NCBI RefSeq assembly: GCF_900116715.1
Contig: NZ_FPBM01000003.1
Coordinates: forward strand, 1 to 64,000
DNA length: 64,000 nucleotides
Source of the DNA: Polaromonas sp. YR568
GTDB lineage: Bacteria > Pseudomonadota > Gammaproteobacteria > Burkholderiales > Burkholderiaceae_C
Direction: 5' to 3'
Made by a program: the position numbers and the translations under genes
In this document: positions 8,865-18,712 of the stretch, in pieces
Layout of the letters: every line of letters begins with the position of its first letter
Numbering within the stretch: the stretch's first letter is position 1
Notes under the pieces: generated by a model
The model's database searches: none
What the model was told of the DNA's origin: nothing
The model's input: only the letters and a program-made list of their open reading frames with translations

Positions 8865-9278
8865 TCAAGGGGTGGTGCTGGTGACGCGATCCCCGTAGCG
8901 GATACGGGTCAGCGAACCGCCTTCAAACTGCAGCATGGTCATGAACTGGCCGTAACCGGGGTTGTAAGTCCATTCCTCCACCTGCTGGCAGGTGTTGACG
9001 GTAACGTTGGTGGTGGCGCTGGCGGTGTTGCCGGTCGTGGTCGCGGGCACAGCCGGCGTGATCATCGGGGTCGTCGTCGATGCCGTGGCCTGCGTGGGTT
9101 TGCAGAACGAGTCCTTCAGAACGGGCTCGCCGCACTTTTGCAGGATGGTGCCTTTGGAGTTGCCGATCTGCGCCAGGTCGCCCTTGCAGCGCAGCGACTG
9201 GGCCGAGGCGCCGGTCAAAAAGGACGAAGCCAGAAAAGCAAGGATCACGGCGGCGGTACGGACAAGTGTGGTGCTCAT
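8865..9278 (-). CDS. Small secreted DUF2845 family protein
   Basis: 137 aa. A signal peptide (TLVRTAAVILAFLASSFLTGASAQ) precedes a short domain resembling DUF2845: LRCKGDLAQIGNSKGTILQKCGEP, a second Cys pair (FCKPTQA, NTCQQVEEW), and YNPGYGQFMTMLQFEGGSLTRIRYG. A Thr/Ala-rich insert occupies about 65-90. Four cysteines in a small exported protein suggest disulfides. The start at 9278 is chosen because the signal peptide begins there; an upstream extension to 9371 runs through the liv terminator. Function unknown. Confidence 0.75.
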   Translation of the reverse strand: MSTTLVRTAAVILAFLASSFLTGASAQSLRCKGDLAQIGNSKGTILQKCGEPVLKDSFCKPTQATASTTTPMITPAVPATTTGNTASATTNVTVNTCQQVEEWTYNPGYGQFMTMLQFEGGSLTRIRYGDRVTSTTP

Positions 9279-9351
9279 AGGAGATTTCCCTTTGCTGGGG
9301 GGTATGGACAAGGAGGCGCGAGCTGCGCATCTCTTGGTTTGGACTTTATGC

Positions 9352-9398
9352 GCAAAAAAATGGCGCGGCAAGGCTTTTATGCCTCCGCGCCTTGCCGC
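9352..9398 (-). terminator. Rho-independent terminator of the liv operon
   Basis: Read on the minus strand, a 10-bp perfect stem (GCGGCAAGGC at 9398-9389 pairing with GCCTTGCCGC at 9374-9365) is followed by GCCA and a T7 run at 9360-9353. It lies 80-127 bp after the livF stop, in the right orientation to end livHMGF transcription. Confidence 0.85.
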
Positions 9399-9478
9399 AA
9401 AAGTTACGGTTGCAATGTGCCGGATACGGAGGGCGGCCGCGGCGATCCGCGCCCTGCCCGCACGCCCGTTCGTTAGCC

Positions 9479-10198
<720 letters not shown>

Positions 10199-10212
10199 GT
10201 TCTTGCTTTCCT

Positions 10213-10980
<768 letters not shown>

Positions 10981-10991
10981 ATCCATTCTCC

Positions 10992-12110
10992 TTAAGGATT
11001 GATTGACTGAATGGGGTCTTTACCGGCGACCTTGTTCAGCGATTTGCCGTGCTCCGCAGAGGGCCAGAGGCCGCGCGGACGCATCAGCATGATGACGATC
11101 ATGGCCAGCGCGATCAGCAGCTGGCGCAGGATGGCGGAGTCGAGGCGGCCGTCTGTCATGGCCTGCAGCGGACCGGCCACATGGCGCAGCACCTCGGGCA
11201 AGGCCGCGAGCAGCAAGGCGCCCAGGATGACGCCGGGCAAGTGCCCGATGCCGCCCAGCACCACCATGGCGACGATCATGACCGACTCCATCAGGCTGAA
11301 GGATTCCGGCGAGACGAAACCCTGGAAGGCGGCGAACATCGAGCCGGACACGCCGCCGAAGGTGGCGCCCATGCCGAAGGCCAGCAGCTTCAGGTTGCGG
11401 GTGTTGATGCCCATGGCCTTGGCGGCGATTTCGTCTTCGCGGATGGCCATCCAGGCGCGGCCGATACGGGAGTTCTCAAGGCGGTGGCAGACGACGACCG
11501 AGACGATCACCAGCACCAGGAAGAGGTAGTAGTACATCGACACCGAGTTGACCTCGAAGCCGAAAAACTCATGCGGCTTGCCCAGATCGAAGCCGAAAAA
11601 CTTCATCGAGTCGATCTGGTTGATGCCTTTGGGGCCGTTGGTCAGGTTGATCGGGCGGTCCAGGTTGTTCAGGAACACGCGGATGATTTCACCAAAGCCC
11701 AGCGTGACGATGGCGAGGTAGTCACCGCGCAGCTTGAGGGTGGGCGCGCCCAGCACCACGCCGAAAAAGCCGGCGAGCGCCGCGGCCAGCGGGATGATGG
11801 CCCAGATCGGCAAATGCAGCCCGTTCGGGAATTGCGCCGCGATCCAGGGGAAGGCATCGGCCAGATGGGGCGAGCCCAGCAGCGCAAACAGGTAGGCGCC
11901 GACGGCGAAGAAGGCGACGTAGCCCAGGTCCAGCAGGCCGGCGTAGCCGACCACGATGTTCAGGCCCAGGGCCAGCAGCACATACAGCAGCGCCATGTCG
12001 ACGATGCGCACCCAGGCGTTGCCGCCTTGCTGAAGAATCAGGGGCAGCACCAGCAGCGCTGCCGCGACGATCAGGAAGGTGATGAGTTTTTTCGATTTGT
12101 CGGAAGTCAT
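10992..12110 (-). CDS. livM: Branched-chain amino acid ABC transporter permease LivM
   Basis: 372-aa polytopic membrane protein. It has hydrophobic N-terminal helices (LITFLIVAAALLVLPLIL), the LivM signature GYAGLLDLGYVAFFAVGAYL, the coupling-helix region NSRIGRAWMAIREDEIAAKAMGI (beginning near residue 215), and MIVIMLMRPRGLWPS near the C-terminus. AAGGAG lies 8 nt before the ATG. It forms the transport channel with LivH. Confidence 0.95.
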   Translation of the reverse strand: MTSDKSKKLITFLIVAAALLVLPLILQQGGNAWVRIVDMALLYVLLALGLNIVVGYAGLLDLGYVAFFAVGAYLFALLGSPHLADAFPWIAAQFPNGLHLPIWAIIPLAAALAGFFGVVLGAPTLKLRGDYLAIVTLGFGEIIRVFLNNLDRPINLTNGPKGINQIDSMKFFGFDLGKPHEFFGFEVNSVSMYYYLFLVLVIVSVVVCHRLENSRIGRAWMAIREDEIAAKAMGINTRNLKLLAFGMGATFGGVSGSMFAAFQGFVSPESFSLMESVMIVAMVVLGGIGHLPGVILGALLLAALPEVLRHVAGPLQAMTDGRLDSAILRQLLIALAMIVIMLMRPRGLWPSAEHGKSLNKVAGKDPIQSINP

Positions 12111-12144
12111 GAGGGTTCTCCTTGTGTACCGGATGGATGCGGCG

Positions 12145-13074
12145 TCACGCCCGGTCCGCTACACGCTCACCCAGCAAGCCCGAAGGCCGCAGCGTGAGTA
12201 CAAAAATCAGCACGATGAAAGCAAAGATGTCGGAGTACTGGCTGCCCAGCACGCCACCCGTCAGCGGGCCGATATAGCCGGCGCCGATGGACTCGATCAG
12301 GCCCAGCAGGATGCCGCCGAGTACCGCGCCGCCCAGGTTGCCGATGCCGCCGAACACGGCTGCCGTGAAAGCCTTGAGGCCCGGCAAAAAGCCCATGGTG
12401 TGCTGAACCGTGCCGTAGTTGGAGGCATACATGACGCCGGCCAGCGCGGCCAGCACAGCGCCGATGATGAAGGTGGCGGAGATGACGGTGTCGGGCCGCA
12501 CACCCATGAGCGCCGCGACGCGGGGGTTTTCAGCGGTGGCCCGCATGGCGCGGCCCAGCTTGGTGTAATGCACCAGCCACATGAGGACGGAAAGGGAGAC
12601 GACCGTGGCGCCCAGGATGAAGAGCTGGGTCACGGTGATGACCGCGCCGCCGACCTGGAAAGGCTCGCTTGGCAGCAAGGTGGGATAGGGTTTGTAGTTG
12701 GGCTTCCAGATGATCATGGCCAGTGTCTGCAGCAGCAGCGACATGCCGATGGCGGTGATCAGCGGGGCCAGTTTGGGGGAGTTTCGCAGCGGCCGGTAGG
12801 CGATTTTTTCAATCGCGAAATTGAGGGCGCCGCAAACGACAAAGGCAATCAGCAGGGATATCAGCAAAATGATCCAGCCCGGCGTGCCCGGCATGGAGTC
12901 CTGCATCAGGCCGATGATGGTCCAGCTGGTTAAAGCCCCGACCATCAGCACTTCACCGTGCGCGAAATTGATCAGGTTGATGATGCCGTACACCATCGTG
13001 TAGCCCAGGGCGATCAGGGCATACATGCTGCCCAGAACCAGACCGTTGATGATCTGCTGTAGCAATACTTCCAT
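12145..13074 (-). CDS. livH: Branched-chain amino acid ABC transporter permease LivH
   Basis: 309 aa. Typical LivH features: an N-terminal LLQQIINGLVLGSMYALIAL, GYTMVYGIINLINFAHGEV, the cytoplasmic loop LGRAMRATAENPRVAALMGV (about 190), a GFLPGLKAFTAAVFGGIGN helix, and the C-terminal LTLRPSGLLGE. First gene of the livHMGF unit, with GGGAGAG before its ATG. The matching periplasmic binding protein is probably the one at 15535-16674. Confidence 0.95.
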   Translation of the reverse strand: MEVLLQQIINGLVLGSMYALIALGYTMVYGIINLINFAHGEVLMVGALTSWTIIGLMQDSMPGTPGWIILLISLLIAFVVCGALNFAIEKIAYRPLRNSPKLAPLITAIGMSLLLQTLAMIIWKPNYKPYPTLLPSEPFQVGGAVITVTQLFILGATVVSLSVLMWLVHYTKLGRAMRATAENPRVAALMGVRPDTVISATFIIGAVLAALAGVMYASNYGTVQHTMGFLPGLKAFTAAVFGGIGNLGGAVLGGILLGLIESIGAGYIGPLTGGVLGSQYSDIFAFIVLIFVLTLRPSGLLGERVADRA

Positions 13075-13443
13075 AACTCACTCTCCCGTGTAAATTAATT
13101 GCCAACCCTGCCTGGCGGCCGCTTGCTGCCGGGATCACCGGCGGCTGACGCGAGTTAACAAAAAGCCCGCCTATCAAAGCCGGATGGCTGGTGAAGATGG
13201 CGAGCTAATCCGCAAATTGTAGCCATCGGCCTTAAGCGAGAATCGGGCCAAGTGGGTGGTTTTCGCGGGGTTTACCCTTAACATTCTTCGAAACATAGAA
13301 CTTTAATTTTTCATTAGCTTTCCTTATACTGCTTTTAACTTGAAAATTTCATCTAATGCGATCCACAAGCCCGCTGCACCCTGCCGCCACACCTTGCCGG
13401 CCCGCTTTGGCGCCGGGCCGTTGATTCGTTTTTAGATTGCAAT
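13075..13443. promoter_or_regulatory. Divergent promoter region between livH and the LysR gene
   Basis: 369 bp without a gene. The part at 13280-13360 is distinctly AT-rich compared with the flanks. A TATACT at 13325-13330 with TTTAAT 17 bp upstream is a weak candidate promoter for the LysR gene. A TACAAT on the minus strand at 13221-13216 is a candidate -10 for livH, with no clear -35. LysR regulators usually bind such shared regions, but I could not single out an operator. Confidence 0.45.
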
Positions 13444-14337
13444 ATGCGGTTTCATAAATACGAGGCCATCAACGCGGTATTTCTTTGCGGCACCGTCACA
13501 GGCGCTGCAAAAATGCTCAATCTTTCGCAGCCGGCGGTCTCCCGCCTTATTTCGAGCGCGGAAAACGAGCTCGGCTTTCTCCTGTTTCATCGCCAGCAGG
13601 GGCGAATGGCGCCCACTGACGAAGCCCAGCAGCTGCGCCCGGCGATCCTGAGAATCATGGAATCCATGAGCCACGCGTCTTCGCTGGCGGCAGGACTGCG
13701 CAACGGCGGCGCCAGGCAGTTAAGGATCGCAGCCGTCCCTTCGCTGGCCACAGCCGTCCTGCCCAAAGCCGTCAAATCGTTCATTGAGCAATATCCCAAA
13801 TGCAAACTGACGCTGGAGACCTATCACTACGACTCGCTCGTTGATGCGCTGCTGGCGGGGCATGTCGACATCGGCTTCGTTTACGAACCGGTGGCGCATG
13901 CGGCGCTCGACACCACAGACCTGCTGCAGGCCTTTTTTTGTTCGGTATCGACATCAGGCTATTTCTCGAAAAGCAAAAAAACCGTCTCCATCCGGGACCT
14001 GGCCTCCTGCAACATCATTGGATTGAGCAAGGATGATTTGGTTGCATCGCTGATCGCCCAGACGGACGGGATGGCGGACATTGCGCTCACCCGCAACGTC
14101 TCGGTCGAAACCAGCGTGGTTGCCATGCACCTGGCCGCACAGGGGATGGGCGTCGCGCTGGTTGACTCCCTGACAGGCGCATTGGGGAAGGCGCACGGGG
14201 CGCAGGTTTTGCCCTTTACGCCGGAAGTGCCCATACGGGTGGCCGTGATGCGCCTTGTCACGCATCAGGCCGGGCTGCACGAAAAGAAATTTATTGAGCA
14301 CTTCGCAGCCCAGGCCCGCCTGATTCACGCTGGTTGA
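13444..14337 (+). CDS. LysR family transcriptional regulator
   Basis: 297 aa. Residues 1-60 form the LysR winged helix-turn-helix (VTGAAKMLNLSQPAVSRLIS, ELGFLLFHR); the rest is a periplasmic-binding-like effector domain (LRIAAVPSLATAVLPKAVKSF, GHVDIGFVYEP, AAQGMGVALVDS). It is divergent from livH and convergent with the asparaginase gene (15 bp between stops), which suggests it controls the amino-acid uptake locus around it. The effector is unknown; an amino acid or an amide is a reasonable guess. Confidence 0.9.
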   Translation: MRFHKYEAINAVFLCGTVTGAAKMLNLSQPAVSRLISSAENELGFLLFHRQQGRMAPTDEAQQLRPAILRIMESMSHASSLAAGLRNGGARQLRIAAVPSLATAVLPKAVKSFIEQYPKCKLTLETYHYDSLVDALLAGHVDIGFVYEPVAHAALDTTDLLQAFFCSVSTSGYFSKSKKTVSIRDLASCNIIGLSKDDLVASLIAQTDGMADIALTRNVSVETSVVAMHLAAQGMGVALVDSLTGALGKAHGAQVLPFTPEVPIRVAVMRLVTHQAGLHEKKFIEHFAAQARLIHAG

Positions 14338-14352
14338 CATGGCGCATCCTGC

Positions 14353-15351
14353 TCAGTAGGTGTCGAAGTAACGCTGCAGCTCGCCGGCGTCCTGCGTCAA
14401 AGTCAGTGCCAGGCACAGCAGCACGCGGGCTTTTTGCGGACTGAGGGTGTCGGCGCCTATGCTGCCAAAAGCATCATCGTTCACGGCGCCGTTGCGCGAC
14501 ACCAGCCCGCTTCCGGTACGGGAACTCCTGACGACAGCGACGCCGCGAAGCATCGCTTCACGATAGGCCGCCTGGTGAATGCTGGAGATCGATCCGTTTC
14601 CGGTGCCCGCGTGCACCAGGCCGCGCGCACCATTGCCCAGGAATGCCCGGATGCTTTCGCAGCCCGCACCTGCGTAGGCGTAAACAATCTCGACCTTGGG
14701 CAGGCTCTGAAGGCCCGACACGTCAAAAGGCGAATTCAGCGTGTGGTGCCTCGACGGCGTCCGGTGAAGTTTGACCTCGCCGTTTTGCATGTAACCGACG
14801 CAGCCAAATTCCGGGCTTGAAAGACTGTCGATCGACGAGGTATGGGATTTGGTCACTTCGCGGGCGGAGAAAATCCGCTCATTGGCAACGACCATCACGC
14901 CGAATCCCCGCACCAGCGGGCTTGCTGCCAGCTGCACTGCCCGCAAAAGATTGAGCGGTCCATCGGCGCTGATGGCGGTTGCGGGCCGCATGGCGCCCAC
15001 CACCACAACCGGCTTGGCCGTCTTGAGCACCAGGTGCAGAAAATAAGCCGTCTCTTCCAGCGTATCGGTTCCCTGGGTCAGCACAAACCCATCCGGCTCT
15101 TCGGTCTTGTCGAGCCGCGCAATCGCGTCCGCCAGGCGAAGCCATGTATCGGTAGAAAAGTTTTCGCTGCCCAGCTGGCTGATCTGAACGGCCCGCAACT
15201 CGACGTTTGCGGGCAAATGAGGGCTCAGCGGTACCAGGGTGTCAGCGGCGGAAAGCTGTGAATCCTGATAGCTGAGCACATCCGACGCAGAGCTGGCTTC
15301 GCCCGCGATGGTGCCTCCAGTGCCCAGAACGGCAATTTTTATTTTTCGCAT
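14353..15351 (-). CDS. L-asparaginase (type II-like fold, cytoplasmic)
   Basis: 332 aa. Both asparaginase signatures are present: VLGTGGTIAGEAS with the nucleophilic Thr near residue 12, and VLTQGTDTLEETAYFL with the second catalytic Thr-Asp pair. VVVGAMRPATAISADGPLNL is also typical. It hydrolyses L-asparagine (possibly glutamine) to aspartate and ammonia. There is no signal peptide, so it should act in the cytoplasm on imported substrate. The ATG at 15351 is preferred over the TTG at 15354. Co-directional with the LivK-type gene upstream. Confidence 0.9.
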   Translation of the reverse strand: MRKIKIAVLGTGGTIAGEASSASDVLSYQDSQLSAADTLVPLSPHLPANVELRAVQISQLGSENFSTDTWLRLADAIARLDKTEEPDGFVLTQGTDTLEETAYFLHLVLKTAKPVVVVGAMRPATAISADGPLNLLRAVQLAASPLVRGFGVMVVANERIFSAREVTKSHTSSIDSLSSPEFGCVGYMQNGEVKLHRTPSRHHTLNSPFDVSGLQSLPKVEIVYAYAGAGCESIRAFLGNGARGLVHAGTGNGSISSIHQAAYREAMLRGVAVVRSSRTGSGLVSRNGAVNDDAFGSIGADTLSPQKARVLLCLALTLTQDAGELQRYFDTY

Positions 15352-15463
15352 CAATGTTTCAACAATTGCGTTAAAGATGGCGCAGCCGCTGCCTCGGCAA
15401 AGTACGCCCTGGGCTCTGGAACACCACTGCGGGTGTCGCCACCTGCCCTCCGGCCGGCTGCCC

Positions 15464-15485
15464 GGCGGGGGGGCGGGGGGGCGGG
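15464..15485 (+). other. G-rich run, potential G-quadruplex
   Basis: GG-C-G7-C-G7-C-GGG on the plus strand, in the gap between the LivK-type gene and the asparaginase gene (both on the minus strand). The two G7 runs can each supply two G-triplets, so a quadruplex is possible on sequence grounds. No function shown. Confidence 0.6.
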
Positions 15486-15534
15486 AAGCAGCGTGGCGGT
15501 TTTCGCGAAGCGCCGCCGCTTGCCATCACTTCAA

Positions 15535-16674
15535 TCACTTCATCGTGACAAGCGTGGTTTTGACACCTGACGGGTAGGTAGACAAGGTGACCGCGGCCTT
15601 CTTGCGCTGGCCCGTTCCGTCAAACTCGATCAGGCCGGTGATGCCTTCATACTTTGTCTTGCCGAGATAAGCCAGGTATTTGGCGGGCTCCGCCGAGCCG
15701 GCGGCCTGCATGGCATGGGCCAATATCATGACGTTGTCATAGGCATAGGGCGCATACACCACGACGTCGCTTTTGTAAGCGGCCTTGTAGCGCTGGGCAA
15801 AACCAGGGCCGCCCTTCATGTCCATCAAGGCCTCACCGCCGTCGCCGCAAATCACGTTCTTACCGACGGCCTGTGCACCCAGCTTCGGCAAATCACCTGT
15901 GCAAACGCCGTCGCCCCCCATGAACGGAAGTTGGCCAATGCCCAGCTGGACCATCTGCCGGAGCATGGCGCCGGCTTGCGCGTCAAGGCCGCCAAAAAAA
16001 ACCGCCTGCGCCTTTTTACCCTTGATGGTCGTCAGGATGGGAGAGAAATCAGTTGCCTTGTCGTTGGTAAATTCCCGCGCGACAACAGTGCCTCCCAACG
16101 ATTTAAAGGTTTTTTCAAACTCGTCGGCCAGGCCCTGGCCATACGCCGTGCGGTCATCAATCAGCGCGACATTGCGAAGCTTGAGCTTGGTGGCCGCATA
16201 AACGGCCAACGCGCTGCCGATCATTCCATCGTGGGCGATGGTGCGGAACGTGGTTTTGTAGCCCAGTTGGGTGAGCTTGGGGTTGGAGGCTGCCGGCGTG
16301 ATGTGCGGAAGGCCTGCTTCGCTGTAAATCCGGGCGGCAGGAATGGTGGTGCCGCTGTTGTTATGCCCCACGACCCCATTGACATTGCTGTCGACGAGTT
16401 TTTGCGCAACGGCTGTCCCCTGCTTCGGGTCGGCCTGGTCGTCCTCCGAGATCAGCTCGAACCTGACCGCCTTGCCGCCAATCTTGAACTGGCTGGCATT
16501 GAGGTCTTCAATGGCAAGCTGCGCGCCGCGCTCGTTGTCTTTGCCATAGTGCGCCGCCGGGCCGGACAGCGGGCCGGCGATGCCGATTTTGACTTTGTCC
16601 TGCGCCAGAGCCGAGGTTGCCGAAACAACTGCCAGCACGGAAAGAACGCTTTTTACGCAATAACTTGACGACAT
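15535..16674 (-). CDS. Branched-chain amino acid-type ABC transporter substrate-binding protein (LivK-like)
   Basis: 379 aa. A signal peptide (VKSVLSVLAVVSATSALAQ) precedes a type 1 periplasmic binding fold: DKVKIGIAGPLSGPAAHYGKD, GVVGHNNSGTTIPAARIYSE, FRTIAHDGMIGSALAVYAA and DDRTAYGQGLADEF. It should deliver amino acids to LivHMGF. The ATG at 16674 has CAGGAG about 8 nt upstream. It lies 183 bp before the asparaginase gene on the same strand, hinting that its ligand may be asparagine or a relative. Confidence 0.92.
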   Translation of the reverse strand: MSSSYCVKSVLSVLAVVSATSALAQDKVKIGIAGPLSGPAAHYGKDNERGAQLAIEDLNASQFKIGGKAVRFELISEDDQADPKQGTAVAQKLVDSNVNGVVGHNNSGTTIPAARIYSEAGLPHITPAASNPKLTQLGYKTTFRTIAHDGMIGSALAVYAATKLKLRNVALIDDRTAYGQGLADEFEKTFKSLGGTVVAREFTNDKATDFSPILTTIKGKKAQAVFFGGLDAQAGAMLRQMVQLGIGQLPFMGGDGVCTGDLPKLGAQAVGKNVICGDGGEALMDMKGGPGFAQRYKAAYKSDVVVYAPYAYDNVMILAHAMQAAGSAEPAKYLAYLGKTKYEGITGLIEFDGTGQRKKAAVTLSTYPSGVKTTLVTMK

Positions 16675-16847
16675 ACCCAGCTCCTGATGAATTGATGAGC
16701 CGCCAGTATCAAACGGGGGTTGCGCCTTGAGGCATGCGTAGACGAGGCATGCCATGCAGAAAGCGTATGCGCTGTTTCAGGGCTTGCCGGCCCAGGCCTG
16801 ATGCATCACGCGCGGCAGCGATCCACAAATCACCGGCCGCACGGGGC

Positions 16848-18161
16848 TTATTTTTCCGCGTCGTTTTTTATGCGCAGCTTCTCGAGCTTTTCGGCAATTT
16901 TTATTTCCAGGCCCCGATTAACCGGGCGATAAAAACCGGGAGCCGCCATGCCTTCAGGAAAATAATTTTCACCCGCGGCAAAGCCGTCTTCCTCATCGTG
17001 CGCATAGCGGTAGTTTTTGCCGTAATCAAGCTGCTTCATGAGCTTTGTTGGTGCATTGCGCAAATGCAGGGGCACCGGGCGGGTGCCGTCTTTGGCGATA
17101 AAGGCCTTGGCTTCGTTGAAGGCCTTGTAGACCGCGTTGGACTTGGGCGCCACCGCCAGGTAGATCACACACTGGGCCAGCGCCAGCTCACCCTCCGGGG
17201 AGCCGAGGCGTTCATAGACCTCGGCCGCGTCCAGCGCCATGCGCAGCGCCCGCGGGTCGGCCAGGCCGATATCTTCGCTGGCCATGCGCACCAGCCGGCG
17301 CGCCATGTAGCGCGGCTCGGCGCCGCCGTCGAGCATGCGCATGAACCAGTAGAGCGCCGCGTCGGGGTCTGAGCCCCGAACCGACTTGTGCAGCGCGGAG
17401 ATGGTGTCGTAAAACTGTTCGCCGCCCTTGTCGTAGCGGCGCAGGCGTTCGCCCAGCACCTTGAGCAGCCAGGCGTCGGTGACCTCGGTGACCTTCTCGG
17501 CCTTGGCCGCCACGCTGAGCGACTCCAACGTGTTCAGGAGGCGCCTGGCGTCGCCGTCGGCATAGGCCACCAGCCGGTCGATCGCTTCGGCTGCTATGTT
17601 TTCGATAGCCGGTAGCGCCCGTTCGGCAAGGACTTTGGCCACAATTTGCTTCAAGTCCGCCTCGCCGAGCGACTGCAGCACGTAGACCACGGCGCGCGAG
17701 AGCAAGGCCGAGTTCACCTCGAACGAGGGGTTTTCCGTGGTCGCGCCGATAAACGTGAAGAGGCCGCTTTCGACATGCGGCAAAAAGGCGTCCTGCTGGC
17801 TCTTGTTAAAGCGGTGCACCTCGTCGACAAAAACAATGGTGCGCCGCCCGCTTTGGGCCTGCCAGATGCTGGCCTGTTCCACCGCCTCGCGGATGTCCTT
17901 GACGCCGCCCAGCACGGCGGAGATGGTGATGAAGTGCGCGTCAAAACTGCTGGCCATGAGCCGCGCGATGGTGGTCTTGCCCACACCGGGCGGGCCCCAG
18001 AGGATGCAGCTGTGCGGCTGGCCGGATTCAAAGGCGATGCGCAGCGGCATGCCCTCGCCTAGCAGGTGCTGCTGACCGATGACCTCGCCCAGGTTTTGCG
18101 GACGCAGGCGTTCGGCCAGAGGCTGGTGGGAAGAAGTCGAGGAGGAAGTCGAAGTGGCCAT
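16848..18161 (-). CDS. rarA: Replication-associated recombination protein A (RarA/MgsA)
   Basis: 437-aa AAA+ ATPase of the clamp-loader type. Walker A GPPGVGKTTIARLMA (about 57-71), Walker B IVFVDEVHRFNKSQQDAFLP, sensor region GATTENPSFEVNSALLSR, and the C-terminal tetramerisation part (AEPRYMARRLVRMASEDIGLADP, NAPTKLMKQLDYGKNYRYAH). It acts at stalled replication forks with SSB. In many proteobacteria it directly follows ftsK-lolA; here a small plus-strand gene separates it from lolA. Confidence 0.95.
   Translation of the reverse strand: MATSTSSSTSSHQPLAERLRPQNLGEVIGQQHLLGEGMPLRIAFESGQPHSCILWGPPGVGKTTIARLMASSFDAHFITISAVLGGVKDIREAVEQASIWQAQSGRRTIVFVDEVHRFNKSQQDAFLPHVESGLFTFIGATTENPSFEVNSALLSRAVVYVLQSLGEADLKQIVAKVLAERALPAIENIAAEAIDRLVAYADGDARRLLNTLESLSVAAKAEKVTEVTDAWLLKVLGERLRRYDKGGEQFYDTISALHKSVRGSDPDAALYWFMRMLDGGAEPRYMARRLVRMASEDIGLADPRALRMALDAAEVYERLGSPEGELALAQCVIYLAVAPKSNAVYKAFNEAKAFIAKDGTRPVPLHLRNAPTKLMKQLDYGKNYRYAHDEEDGFAAGENYFPEGMAAPGFYRPVNRGLEIKIAEKLEKLRIKNDAEK
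17593..17609. repeat. Short hairpin GCTAT-N7-ATAGC inside rarA
   Basis: GCTAT (17593-17597), loop GTTTTCG, ATAGC (17605-17609), within coding sequence. A close relative with the same 7-nt loop length lies in lolA at 19326-19342. Confidence 0.4.
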
Positions 18162-18314
18162 AGATTCTTGTGCCGCCCCAGTTTATCGGACGGCGCCGAG
18201 CGCCGGGCCCAGGGGCATTTGGCATAGACGGCCCAGCAGGGTTTCTGCCGGTCGTGTACAACGCCAAAGATCGGACTGCCGACTGTCCCCAGCCCCACTT
18301 CCACAGGAATGCCC

Positions 18315-18695
18315 ATGCCAAGCCCCGAAACACTGGAACGGTTTATTGCACGCGTTGAAGAAAACGCGCATGCCGAAGCCATCGAAGAGTTCTACGCCGA
18401 GAACGCGTCCATGCAGGAAAACCAGTCGGCGCCACGCGTGGGACGCAGCAACCTCGTCAAGGGCGAGCAGAAAGTGATGGAAAGGGCCAAGTCGCTGACC
18501 TCGACCTGCGTGCGCCCTGCCCTGCTCCAAGGAGACCACGTGGTAATCCGCTGGATCTTCCGCTTTGAATGGCAAGACGGCAGCCGCACCGTTATGGAAG
18601 AGCTCGCCTGGCAGCGCTGGGAGGGTGAACGCATTGCCGAGGAGACCTTTTTCTACGACCCGGCGCAGCGGGTGCCCAAGCCGCCTGCGGCTTAG
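18315..18695 (+). CDS. SnoaL-like / NTF2-fold small protein
   Basis: 126 aa. The pattern ETLERFIARVEENAHAEAIEEFYAE, a central GRSNLVKGEQKVMERAK and the strand series VVIRWIFRFEWQDGSRTVMEELAWQRWEGERIAEETFFYD fit a nuclear-transport-factor-2/SnoaL-like cone fold. Members range from isomerases to ligand-binding proteins; the pocket chemistry cannot be read. The ATG at 18315 has AGGA 6 nt upstream; the ATG at 18309 is too close to it. It sits against the direction of lolA and rarA. Confidence 0.75.
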   Translation: MPSPETLERFIARVEENAHAEAIEEFYAENASMQENQSAPRVGRSNLVKGEQKVMERAKSLTSTCVRPALLQGDHVVIRWIFRFEWQDGSRTVMEELAWQRWEGERIAEETFFYDPAQRVPKPPAA

Positions 18696-18712
18696 AGTCT
18701 GTCCGGGCCTGC

